DNA of 64,000 nt from Pipra filicauda (Eukaryota; Chordata; Aves; Passeriformes; Pipridae): the NCBI RefSeq assembly GCF_003945595.2, contig NW_024104315.1, forward strand, positions 620,001 through 684,000, written 5' to 3'. The notes beneath the pieces are model-generated. The model saw nothing but the letters and a program-made list of their open reading frames with translations. It was not told the DNA's origin and made no database searches. The translations under genes and the position numbers were made by a program. Positions 25,004 to 36,340 of the stretch are shown piece after piece. Position 1 is the first letter of the stretch; every line of letters begins with the position of its first letter.

Positions 25004-27354
25004 ACGTTTTTAAACAGTGTTTCTGTCCAGTAGAAAACATGATTGTGACCAGCTTGGGTGAGCTCTTCCTGCTGCTACTTCGGTTGAGGCAAAATCTGCT
25101 TTATAAATCTTGAGCTTTCAAAAAAGTTCCCTTTTTTTTTTTTTTTTTGGTAAATAATGCCCTTATTTTTATTCTGGAGCAAATCCTCAGTAAGAGTGAA
25201 GAGCCACTGCCAACGGGAGGGCCAGGCCAGGAGGAGGGAATGGAGGCTTTAACTCAAAGAAAACTTCAAGCCTGTGATTCAAGAAAAATCAAATAAATAG
25301 GATGGCATATTTTGTCTCGTGCACTTTTGGAGAACTGAGTGTTTTGATGGATTTAAAAAGAATATCTGTCTTTAATACCTGAATGAGAGTGAAGAGAATA
25401 ATTCCCGTGGCAAGGCTGCTTGGAATTGTTCTTCAGGAAAGTGAGTGAAGGCTTTAACCAGAGAAAGGGAGTCTTTCTTTGCAGTCCTAGCATTGAATAA
25501 AACAGTTGTGACAATGAGATTTGCTTTTATTTCTCAGGATAGAGTAGCAAAAGCACTGAAAGACCTGAATCCTGACAGAATTACAGGAAAATGGGTGCTG
25601 GGAGACCTGGGTTTCATGGTGGTGTGAGCCACTAGATCAGGGCTTTGTTCTGTTGGCTCGTTGTTTTAATTTTATAGAATTAACAAACCAAAAAAAACCC
25701 CACCAAAACCAATCAACCAACAACCAAAAAAAAGCTCCAAACAAACAACATATTGGCCTGATAACAATTACAGAAAATTTCTAATTACTGAGACTTCCAA
25801 AGCTCAGTGAGGAGAGGGAGTGAGAACAACTGAAAAATCGCTTTTCCTATTTTATTAAAAAAAAAAAAAAAGAAGAAATTCCCTCCTCAGAAGTGTCTTT
25901 GGTGACTGTGACTGAGCTCATGAAGTGCCAGCCTCTGCCATAACCCAGAGAAATGACACCAGCAGGGATCACTGGGCAGGAATTTCACATGTCCTTCGTT
26001 TCTCTGAGCTTACAATGATGTGTTGAACAGTTCTGCTGGAGAAGGGGCTGTTTTCCCAGGAAAACAAGATGGGTTGTTGCAGTATTGGTGGAGAAATTTC
26101 CAGGGAAAGAGATTTCATTGACACAAATGTTTGTTTTGTGACTCTCTTAATCTCTTCTTGTACTCTCAGATAACACCCTCATTTATGAGAACTTCAAAAG
26201 CTGCACAAGAGTCAGGGTGGATTTTTCTCCAAGATTCCACGTGACTTCAATGGTGCCAGTATTTCATCCCTGAGGTGTTAGACTCGTTATTTATCCCTAG
26301 GTTTTGCAAGGCTCCCATTGTGTGTCCAAGGGTTATAAACAACTGCAAACTCCAGCCCAACATCCCAGTGAAACAAGTTCCACGTGTAAAAGTTAAGCAC
26401 TTAAAGAAGTGCTTTGCTGCAGGGTGTTGAGTTTATCACTCCCTACATCACAGGACCACATTATATCATCAAACTCCTGAGAAGTAATTACCACTGGAGC
26501 TGAGTGTGGCAGCAAATATATAAAATATACAGTATTTCAGGCAGAGAGAGTACAGTGGGCAGCTAGAAAAGGGAAACATTCACCTTGACCATACTGTGGC
26601 AATTTGTTTTATTTTCTATTTCCTCTTTGCTATTTTCTAGCTGTTATTCAGACAAATATCTGTTCAGATGTTGAAGCTGATGGGAGGAGAGCAGCTAAAA
26701 GTGAAATTCAAGTTAGGACCTCTGTTTTGTCCACAGTATATTTGTATTAAAATAAGATTTGCTTAGATTATCCAAGTATTCACTGTCTGCACAGAACAGT
26801 ATGTTCTAGAAGGTGGCATATCTACTTGTGATGGAATTAAGTATTAATTCTATTTTGATAAAAATTGGTGTGCTGGAAACCATGAATTCTACACATCGTT
26901 TAAGAGATGTGTCCCTCCATGTAGTTCTTCTGCAGACTCCTGTTTTGCCAATGTTTTACCAAATTTAAAGAAGACTTCACTCATCTAAACACCCCATCTA
27001 AGCTCTCTTTTCCTGTCTCTCATGTGTGTGTGTCCTCCCAGCATCTCACCATCAGGGTTCAGCATGTCCTTTGCACTTGGAGGGCACAGCCCTGACTGCT
27101 CCTAAATGTAGGTCCCTTCCCTGTCAAGATTTGGTCATCAAAATGTTTCAGTGCACACAAATCTCCTTTGTTGTGAGTAAACTGTTTCTAGTGGGTTTGT
27201 TTCTGTGTGAGCTTTGAAGAACATGTGAAGCCTTTGGTGTCTGTTCTGAAGGATGGAATATCTGGGTTGGAGGGATAAGGAAGCCCAGTGCAGGGGTAGG
27301 ATTGAGGTGGAGAAACTCCTGTGACAGCCAGTGCTGCTCTGGCAAGGACAGAGA
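25004..27354. other. Gene-free stretch with homopolymers
   Basis: It has a T17 run at 25132-25148, a second A/C-rich tract at about 25683-25750 and an A15 run at 25857-25871. A plus-strand frame of 60 codons at 25445-25627 reads smoothly but has no recognised product and could be chance. Confidence 0.4.
25683..25750. repeat. A/C-rich low-complexity tract
   Basis: A and C make up almost all bases (aaccaaaaaaaaccccacc-type units with CAAC words). Same compositional type as 24736-25003, less than 1 kb away. Confidence 0.8.
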
Positions 27355-27478
27355 CAATCATGGAATCATTCAGGCTGGAAAAGGCTCCAAGATCGAGTCC
27401 AGCTGTTTCCTCAGCACTGCCAAGGCCACCACTAACCCACGTGCCACATCCACACAGCTTTTAAATCCCTCCAGGATG
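27355..27478 (-). mobile_element. CR1 retroposon fragment (older subtype)
   Basis: Antisense CR1. It starts with the tail-like 'aatcatggaatcattcagg', then 'ctggaaaaggctccaagatc', 'gagtccagc', 'ctgccaaggccaccactaac' and 'ttttaaatccctccagg'. The 5' part is missing beyond about 27478. Confidence 0.85.
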
Positions 27479-28730
27479 AAGGAGGATGAGGGAGTTTGCT
27501 CATTATCAGGTGCTTTTGGACACTGCTGGTGGTTTCCGAGCCCCTCACAGAACTCTGGGTGATGTTGGGGTACAGCAGCTTTAGGTAGTGCCTGGTTGGA
27601 CCAGTCCAGAAGTCACTTTACCAGGATCCTGAGCTGTCTGAGTTTCCTCTCAGATGTGTTCATCCTCAGATATCCCATCAGACACATTTTTTTTAATAAC
27701 ATACTAATACTCTCTTCTCTAATTTAAAGACCCACTGGAGAATGCTCATTAACCTTTTAATCTAGGAGGGACAACTCTTGTATCAAGTGTTACCTGAAGG
27801 GCTGCAAGCTACCACTCTCACCAGGGTAAAAATGTTCCTTAAACTGGAACCTGAACACACAACTTGGTTGAAAAGGTGGTGGGTTTATAGTCTCAGTAAA
27901 TGAAAAATAATAGACTCCACTAATTAGCAATTCCTCGTAGCACTTCACTATAAGAAATGACATTGAATCTGAAAGCTTCATAGTATTTAAATGTATTTCC
28001 TGACAGAACACTGGCAGTGTTTAAAAGGTCTTGGGTGCTTTGAGTTCCTGATTGCTTTGACAGGTTGACAGTGATTTGTGAAGGGAAGGTGTTGGCACAG
28101 CTTGCTCTGCTGGAGGAGCAGGGACAAAGTTCAGGCTCCAGACCAGTCACTGCTTGAACACAGAGATGAAAAATTGCTCTGATAAACATTTTCACCGGGG
28201 GGGAAATTGAGCTTCTGCTCCTGAAAACACCAGGACCTGGTCTGAAAATGATTCAGACCGATGGAAAGGCTCCTATTGATTCCCATGGCCTCTGGATCCA
28301 TCACTTCTCATGTGGCATACAGGGTGTGTTTGGGGGTTCTCAGAGCTAAAACCCTGTATGAGAGATTTCCCCAGCATCAAAGAGGGAAACAAGGCTTAAG
28401 AAGTTGAAGCAGGTAGATACAGTGATTTATAATGTGTAATCACATAAATTGGGCTGAACATTATATTTGAATATTCTTTTCCCTCTCAATCTTTCTTCCA
28501 AACACGAATTCATGTTTTCTCTTCATACCAAAATCTGAAAGCAATTTATTTCAATTTTACTGAGATTTCTCTTTCACACCCCTAAAGCGTAATTCCAGCT
28601 GGAACAGGACAACTTCACATAGACATATTTGTAATTTTCAAGAAAAGAATCTCATTTTCAAAGATGGTTGGTTTCATGATCTTCTACTGGGATCTCCACA
28701 AACCTAGAAATAATTAAAGGGGGCAGCTGA
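27479..28730. other. Gene-free stretch, unremarkable
   Basis: Unique sequence, including a run of eight or nine G near 28197. No element recognised. Confidence 0.4.
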
Positions 28731-28886
28731 GCATGAAACACCACACCTGCACAGTTTGTTAGCCATGAAAATTTACAGTTGTTTCCATTGCAGTGCTCTA
28801 TTTTACACATTAAACTGAACCCATATTACACTATGAAACCATAAATTTTCATGGCTTGCAAACTTTGCAGGTGTGGTGCTCAATGC
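28731..28886. repeat. Foldback sequence with 45-base arms
   Basis: The first 45 bases (28731-28775) and the reverse complement of 28842-28886 match at 39 positions without gaps. The strongest blocks are caccacacctgca and agccatgaaaattta. Weaker pairing continues inward (gtttccattgcagtg against gtttcatagtg). The structure is a 156-base hairpin with an AT-rich loop. No target-site duplication is obvious, so a miniature inverted-repeat transposon, a local inverted duplication or a structured RNA are all open. Confidence 0.8.
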
Positions 28887-31800
28887 CCAATTGCACCAGT
28901 TAATTGTCTGAGTGATTTTTACCACCCTTGTAGGATGCTTGGAAGCTGCACATGTGGGCAGTAAAACCCAGGGAAAAGGCTCCAAGATGTGAATATTTCA
29001 ATTAAAATCAGGGGTGTTTTTTAGAGAGCTCTATCTTTAGCTGAACTCTGGAATTGTTGGCGAGGGATTAATACCCTGCAGGGTGTCAAGAAGTCCTTTC
29101 TAAGGAAAGAGTGGTCAAGCACTGGTGTTAAGAGCCACTCCATAACCTGAGCTTTCTGGCTCCGACTTGTTGGGAGGTGGTAGAACCATTCTCAGCAGCT
29201 TTGGACACCCTCTTCTTCTCTGTGTTCTGGAAGTGTTCATGGAAGACTTTCCCCAGATCCAAGTACCTCTGGGCTACCAGTTCTCACAGTCCTAAGACTC
29301 TGGCTCACAATCAACTGAATATCCTGGGAAAAACATGGAAAAATGGACTAAAATTACCTGTTGAGTTCCCTTCTCATTCATCTCTGCCAATGTGTCAGAG
29401 AGAGACAGGCACAAAATACACATTTTTAGTGTATAAACCACCTGACACAGTCAAGTCCTTTTGTATTTGCTGCAAAATCTCGGCAAGTTCATCTAGAACT
29501 TCATAATTTTTTTTCCCCTCTCCATTTTTTCAAGCTGATAAAGTTTAAGTACGATTTCCTCTATTTTGGCAGCCTGGGAAGCAGATGCAAAAAAAAAGCA
29601 AATCCATCCGTGTTCTCTCAGCATTAGCTGCAACATTTCGATTCCTGTCAGTCATGTCCAATTTGATGTGATTTAGCCACGAAACCAGTCAGTGGTGCAA
29701 GTAAAAATAGAATCAGTGTCCTAAATCTCAGCCCCATGTCTATCCCTAATTTATTCAGGCTCAGTAAGAAGGGATGCTGAGCGTTTAAAGACGCGGCAAA
29801 GCCGGAGTTGCAGCCTGAAAAAAATCACGGATTTTATGGTGAGTAAAATGGAGAGAAGGTCATGGAAATGTGCCATATGCAAAAGGCTTTCTTTTGAGTG
29901 CTTGGTTCTGCTGCCTGAACCATTCCTTAGCTCTCCATTAGGCTAATGGAGAACAATATTAATGAGGGAACCAAGGTGTAATGTTCTTGCAAGAATGCTG
30001 ACAGGAGCCAGCCCAAGTTTTAAGCAAGGATTGCTTGCTTTAGCATTATCTCTATTGCTGTTAAACATGCTCTACATTTTCTGGGCAAATATCATTTGGA
30101 ATTAATTGAATGGAAAGGAGGATGTGCAGAAAATGCATCTTCAGGGTTGGTGAAGGATGACTTTTTAATCAAACTGAGCGATTGTAAACATAAATTAGTT
30201 CTTGTTCTTGCTGCTGACTTGGAACAGGAGAAATGTGAAGGCTTTGAGGTTAAAATCTTTTTCTCCTGAGGTGGCAGTTTCAAACCTTGTAGATGTTTTG
30301 CTGGTCTGGTTGAACCATTATGTAATGATTATAACTGGAATGTTACCTGAAGTACGGACTCTCTCTATACATACTGATTTTTTAAAATTATTTTTTCTAA
30401 GCTTTTACTATATTCCTTCATTCTCCAAGTTCCCGATATGTCACCTTATGGCAAAACTCTTCTTGTCCTTCTTATCTCCTTCCTCTGAGAGGACAACATT
30501 TCAAGGTGTCCTTAACAACAATTTCTGACACATTTTCTTCCTAAGGAGTGACCTCAGGCTTTAGGACAAGAGTGAGCAAAAATACCAAGTGTGGAGTTTT
30601 TCCATTAAGTAAGTGAAAAAAGCTTTGGAGTCTTGTTGGTGTTCAGCCTCTGTGGGGTTGTGAGAGAAAGAGAACATGATGTGGATGTTCTGGGTCTAAT
30701 TAGGTCTAAGCTGTAAAGCTGAATGATCTCATTTAATATCTACTGGATAGTCTGATTAGAGTTTGGTCTGAAGCTTGATGGGAGCAGAGGGAAATCTGAG
30801 CAGAAATGCCTTTAAGGAAGGCATATTCCAAGGTTTTATACTAAAGTACAATTCTATTTATTTGCAGAGTACTTGTTATATAAAGGGGAACTAAAAGATC
30901 TTAAGTATGTTACTGCTACCTTCATAGAACACTGTAAAACCCTCTCAAAGGTGTTTAAACCCCTTCAGCCTGCAAGATACAGAAGGAATGAGCAAACTGT
31001 TAGTGGATAAATATAATATTAGGAAAATCAGACATGGTCTTTGGGCAATTTCAGATATTTCCTCTGCTGTGCCCTGAGTGACTCTGCATGTGGTGAAAGC
31101 ACTGAAATGTTCCTTCAAAGGGATCAACAGCACAATTTGATTTAAGGGAAAATGATTTTACTGAAGGTTCAGAAGTCCACTCGTTCCACATTTTGATGAC
31201 CATGTCTGTCTGAAGTTTAAGGGTTTCTTTAAACGTGTAGTTTAGCAATGGTTATTTCCAAACATAGAAAGTGTAGTTGAACAAAGATGAATGACTTTAA
31301 AGAAGAACTGAGAGGGTGGCTTTTCATTTTGTTTCTTAAAAGGGGAAAAAAAAAATAGATCCTCCTTTCACCCTTCCTAGTGGAGAAGTCAAATCAAAAT
31401 GAGTTGGTCAGCAGCTGCAACCCACAAAATTCATTGCTGAAATCTGAATTAATGCTCTGCTCTTGTGCTCTCCCCACCTGGTAGTTTCTGTGCTTGCAGA
31501 GATTTAGGGGGCTCAGGTTTGGGACCATCTCTTTATTCCATGGCTCTGAGGTGTCTCCCAGTACTCATTAGCAGCCTCCAGATGTGTTTCAGCTTTTTAT
31601 TCGAGTCTTACAATATCTGGGCTTCATTTTGTTCTGGCTTTTAAGACAATTTTGCTATTAGGTCTTTTTTTTTTTTTTTTTTTTTTGAGAGTGTAGGAGG
31701 CTTCTAAAGGGGCTCCTGACTCATTATTTGGTTGTGTATGGGCTCCTAGAGATAGAACAAATGCTTGAGCTGTGGCAAAGGTTCATGTCAAAAACTGCTC

Positions 31801-32605
31801 AACAAATGCCAGTGGGAGAGATTCTTTCACCCTCCTTTAGGGGTTTGGTAAGAGCTGGTGTGACTATTCCAGTACATAATGTCCTGGCTCTAATAATTCA
31901 CTCCAGGCCCTTCACTCTGCCCAGACAGTATCTGTGGGACACTCCAACCCCCATCTAATCCATAAATTCAACTTGTGGAACTGCAGCACTGACTGCAGAG
32001 TTCCACAGAGCTGGGAGGGACTTCATTAAATCAGAAGTAAATATTTCCCACAAACTTGAAGTTGGGTTGTTCCTTGAGGGAGTGAATTATGGGATTCCCA
32101 CTGGTAGAAGGGGAATCTAAGAGAAGGAATTATCTGGGACTGGAGAGGGCAGCTGGTGCCTCTTCCAGCAGCTTGAGCTGGTTTAAATTTCCCCCTGGTG
32201 CAAGTGCCTCCGTCCCTTTCTTGCACTGGAACACATGTCAGCACAGCAAGTGAGCTTTTCCTTCTGTTTAAAGTGTTACAAAACTCTCTGCCTCAAAAAA
32301 AAACCCTTCTGGCATGAGCATTGTACTGAAAAGGTGAATCTCTGGTAACTCATGTTTGTTTAAAATCATTGAAATCTGACTGTGCTTCAGCTTGGTCTTC
32401 TTTTTCCTGCCTTAGTAAGCACTCTGTCCCAGTTTTCACATGCAAAGCATGGACTGATTAACCAGTAGCTGTGCCATTAAGTGATGTGGGAAGCACTGCA
32501 GCACCGATTTTTTATTTATTTGTTTTAATTAGCTTAGCAGTGGACAGCATCAAAGTCAACGGGGACACGGTGTGTTCATCGCCTTTCTGAGGTTTGGAAA
32601 TAACT
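28887..32605. other. Gene-free stretch; unique sequence
   Basis: No recognised transposon. The part at about 29.6-30.2 kb is repeat-free, with TAAT words and some CpG, and might be conserved noncoding DNA. A T22 run lies at 31665-31686. The plus-strand frame at 30202-30528 (108 codons) has no recognised domain. Confidence 0.4.
31665..31686. repeat. Poly(T) run, 22 bases
   Basis: Uninterrupted T22. It could be the tail of a minus-strand retrocopy, but the sequence to its right shows no recognised gene or element. Confidence 0.9.
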
Positions 32606-32692
32606 TGTGTGATTTTGGGCTTGGCAGGGCTGAGTTAATGGTCAGACTCGATCTTAGAGGGCTTTTCCAACCTTAAGGATCCTGTGATTCTG
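32606..32692 (+). mobile_element. CR1 retroposon 3' terminus (older subtype)
   Basis: Sense CR1 tip: 'gggcttggcagggctgagtt', 'aatggtcagactcgatctta', 'gagggcttttccaacctta' and a decayed 'gatcctgtgattctg' tail. Only the last 90 bases or so of the element remain. Confidence 0.85.
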
Positions 32693-34922
32693 CTTGCACC
32701 AGGAATTAGAAAGCCAGAAATGAAAGAACTGTCTGAGAGCAAAAACTTCCACTGTCCTTTCAGTCTCCCACCGTGGTGATTCTCCCCTGTAAAATCATTT
32801 TCTCACCAAAGATCAATCTCAGTCCTTTTTGCCCCAGCCCGAGCTCAGGTCACCTTCCAGCAGCCTCTGGTGAGTGCTGGGTGATGTTTCAAACACAAAT
32901 GGATTTCTCTTTGGTTCTCATCCAGCAACAAGGACATCAATCCCACCTTCTGGACACCCCTTAAGTGCAAGTATTGTCTCTCTCTCTCTCTCTTTTTGTG
33001 TCTGGCTGATGAGTGTCATGGCAGGGGAAAACAAAGCAGCAGAATATGCTGTTTACTAACAAGTCAAAACACCTTCTTTTGTCTTCAGCAAAATCAATGT
33101 CATCTCTTGGGTCCTGTTCCTGATAAGAGAGTAAAAATGTGAAGGAAACTCATGGAGTGCCTTCCACGGAAGTCTTTGAGAGATGCAGTTTATAAAGTTT
33201 TAAGCTGTTTTCCTTTGTAAAGGAAGGGGGTACTTTGCCTTTTATGTTTTATCACATGTTTTATAAGAGTAAATGTTGTGGGTCCTTAACAAAACCCCAT
33301 TTACCCTTAATTCTCCTCCTTCCCCCTTCCCTCTGCACCACTGAGGGATACTTGGAGATATTGAGATGTGGCAAATGGCAATGGAAAAGTTCTACCTTTC
33401 CAAAAGAAATAACTCTGTCTTTGCTAATTAATGGGTTTTAATCCCTGGGTAAATGCTGTTATTTGACCCTCCAGTACAGGAATTAAAATTCTATTACCCC
33501 TAACAAGAGCTGCAAGGTTAAAGGCCACATCTAAAGTGAAGGTGATGTTTTTAACTCCTTTTTTTCATTTATTTTAGTGGAGATGAATGTAAAAGTAAAT
33601 GACCCAGTGCTGGCAATGCAGTGAGGATCTGTCCACAACAGAAACTGCTGTTAGAGGGTCAGAGGAAAGAGCTGAGAGTCAAGAGGGGACAGCACAGGGG
33701 TGAAGCACATCTTAAAAACACTGAGGAACTTGAGAATCTTGGGGGGGAAGGCAGCACAAAAACATCCTTCAAAAAATAAGAGAATTGTAAATCCTTTCTC
33801 CTGCTTTAAAATGAACAGGAACTGAACAGGAGTAGTTTAGGAGTAAGTGGAGTAAACCAGGTTCCAGAGACAGATCCAGTCAGATTTAGTTTAAGAACAT
33901 AGAGACAAACTAATGGAAATTCAACTGTTAGTACAGAAACAATCAAACCCTTCATTCCTGCTTTCATTATTCCCAATAAATAATTCAGATTGTTTCCAAT
34001 TCAGCTCGTGAGTTTACTTTCAACAATTCACAGCACACACCAGTTTGGGTTTGCTTTTGAGAGGGGAGATCATAAATTATCCTCTGGACTGTTAATGTCA
34101 CACACAACTAATCAGACATATAATCAGGTAGGATATAAGTTCTCCTGTACTGAAATAATGTTAATTATGAGGATTTCATTTATTATTAATGTGGAAATAC
34201 ATAGTTCTACTGTATAACTGAAATTAATGGACTGTAAATTTTGACAGGGTACGAACATCATCTTTTGTGTTTCTTAATTAGTCACATGTTGTTTCTCTTT
34301 TTGGCTGGGAAAGCTTATGCTGCGTTTGTATTACAGTCTTTTTATTGCCATAAATCAGAGCTAGAAGGTTAAAAGGAAAGATTTAGGGACAGAATTAATT
34401 CTTTTTTGGAGATCATCTTTCAAAGTCAAGAATTTCTTACTTCTGCAGAGACTGAAGCTAACATGAGTAAGGAAAAAAATACATTATAATTGAATGTATT
34501 TTATAAAAAGCAATAATGTGCTTACTGATATTGCATGAAAATTCTGTACAAATTCACTATGAAAATACCAAGGCTGAGCTGATACATAAGGATGGGTTAA
34601 GAGCAATGAAAACGAATTCTCAGTTATCAGGATTAATATTCTCTCCTTTTTTCCCACCTCCCTATGTTGGGGAAAAAAAAAAAAAGGAAATTAGATCATG
34701 CCAAGGATATATTTTTGTCTCACTTGATTTCCTTCAGAAAATCCATTAGGCACTTTATCAGCATCTTCATATGCCCAGTAACTCATGGAATTTGTTCTGA
34801 GTGCTTTGTCCAATGAGACACAGCTCAGCTCTGGCATTAGCAGAAGATAAATCCAAAGAAGGCTTCCCTGTCTCCTTACAAAGCAACATCCAGGAAATCT
34901 GGATGTCCTTCTTCTTAAAGAA
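32693..34922. other. Gene-free stretch
   Basis: Unique sequence apart from the TC microsatellite at 32976-32993 and an A run near 34673-34685. No gene recognised. Confidence 0.4.
32976..32993. repeat. (TC)n microsatellite
   Basis: Nine TC units followed by a short T run. Confidence 0.9.
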
Positions 34923-35125
34923 GGAAAAATTGTTCCCTGGGAGGGTGGGGAGGCCCTGGCACAGGATCCCAGAGAAGCTGTGGCTACCCCATCCCTGGAA
35001 GTGTCCAAGGCCAGGTTGGAGCAACCTGGGCTAGTGGAAGGTGTCCCTGCCCATGGCAGGGGGTGGCACTGGATGGGCTTTAAATCCCTTTCAACCCAAA
35101 CCCTTCTGTGATTCCGTGGTTCTAA
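34923..35125 (+). mobile_element. CR1 retroposon 3' end with 11-bp internal deletion
   Basis: Sense CR1: 'aaaaattgttccctgggagg', 'ggcacaggatcccagagaag', 'tgtccaaggccaggttggag', 'ggtgtccctgcccatggcag' and an ATTCCGTGGTTCT tail. Between 'ggttgga' and 'gcaacctgg' the 11 bases cagggcttgga present in other copies are missing. The deletion is bounded by a ttgga direct repeat. A 169-codon minus-strand open frame overlaps this CR1 and is not a gene. Confidence 0.95.
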
Positions 35126-36285
35126 GAACAGCCAAAGTGAGCCCACACCAAAGCCAAATGTGCAAACATAACTCACCTTCACAGAAAAAACTAAACACAT
35201 TTATTAAGAGTAAAATCGAAAAGAAATTGCTGAATTAATGCTGAAACAGAACTTGCAGGCAGCCAGGATGCTGGTTCTGATCTGGAGTTCCTGTTGTGCT
35301 CAACAAACACTGCAGGTTGTGCATATTAAACACTGTGAGCAACTGAAAATGTCTTGGGCAAGAGAGCAAGCCTTGGGGAAAGGAAAGGACAAAGTCATTA
35401 TGATTTTCAAACTTCCAGTCAATCAATCTCTTCCCTGCTGCTTGACCTGGTGCCAGGTACCAACTTCCCCCATGGTGGAATTATACTTGTGATGGAACAA
35501 ACCTTCAAGAAACACTTGCCAAAAAAAAAAAAATGGAAACAAACCCCCTGTTGTTTAAATGCCCTAAAAGGGGACACAATATGGAACTAAGTGGTGTTCT
35601 TACCTCTCCTAAACTGTATATCCAGCAAGGCTGAGCATTGAAGCTTCCCAGAGATATCCTGAATCTCAATTTCAGTTTTAGACGCTGAGAAAGCAACAGC
35701 TCAAAAAAACAAACAGTTTTGCACAGAATTGGATTTCCTTAAAATGTCTTATCTGTTAATGTGACTTGTGTTGTTGAATAATGTGAAGCGGAAAGCATGA
35801 GAGATTTATTTGTTTATGGGCTTGTTCTTATTTTTACAGTAAAAACCAAAGACTAACTCTGTGTACAAGACAGTGGAGCAGCTGTCAGGAGTTCCTGATA
35901 CTGAGATAACACCCTTTTCTCCCATTCTCTCCTAAACACTCACAAATCCAGTTCATCCAGTTCCAGTATATTTTTTGGTAGAATTTCTGGCAGGGGTTTT
36001 ACCTTTACTGGGAGCCTGCAGAAGGGAATGGATACTCTTGGCTGTTTATACAAGCGTGTTTCTTATGATAAAACTCCAAATGAAGGGCTTTTCAAGTGTT
36101 TTCCTTCCAAATCAGATTTCTGTCTTAAATCAGATTTTGACCAAATGAAAATTGCAGAGAAATTGTGGTGCTGGTGGTAAAAGTATTTTTTTTGAAAATT
36201 AAAAAAATTAAAAAAAGAGATGCTCTTTGTAATTCCATGAATGGCTGCTTTGAAGGAGAACTGAAACATTTAGTTTGGCTATGAA
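35126..36285. other. Gene-free stretch
   Basis: Unique except for duplication copy 1 (35731-35815) and an A run near 35520-35533. No gene recognised. Confidence 0.4.
35731..35815. repeat. Dispersed 85-bp duplication, copy 1
   Basis: Matches 36800-36884 over 85 bases with three substitutions by eye and no gap. Anchors are ggatttccttaaaatgtctt, 'gtgacttgtgttgttgaata', 'atgtgaag' and 'gaaagcatgagagatttatt'. Confidence 0.93.
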
Positions 36286-36340
36286 TTATAGAATCATTAA
36301 GGTTGGAAAAGACTTTCAAGATAGTAAAGTCCAACCTTTA
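36286..36340 (-). mobile_element. CR1 retroposon terminal remnant
   Basis: Antisense CR1 3' tip only: 'tatagaatcattaaggttgg', 'aaaagactttcaagat' and 'agtccaacc'. About 55 bases survive. Confidence 0.85.

Noticed and set aside
24690..25040. Hydrophobic F/L/V-rich 116-codon minus-strand frame resembling a membrane protein
   Set aside because: Product of the T/G-rich complement of an A/C low-complexity tract.
31990..32040. Possible ancient CR1 tip (agttccacagagctgggagg)
   Set aside because: Too short and too diverged to separate from chance.
34691..35200. Longest open frame of the window, 169 codons, minus strand
   Set aside because: Its middle half is antisense CR1 sequence (34923-35125). 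No domain and no splice or start support.
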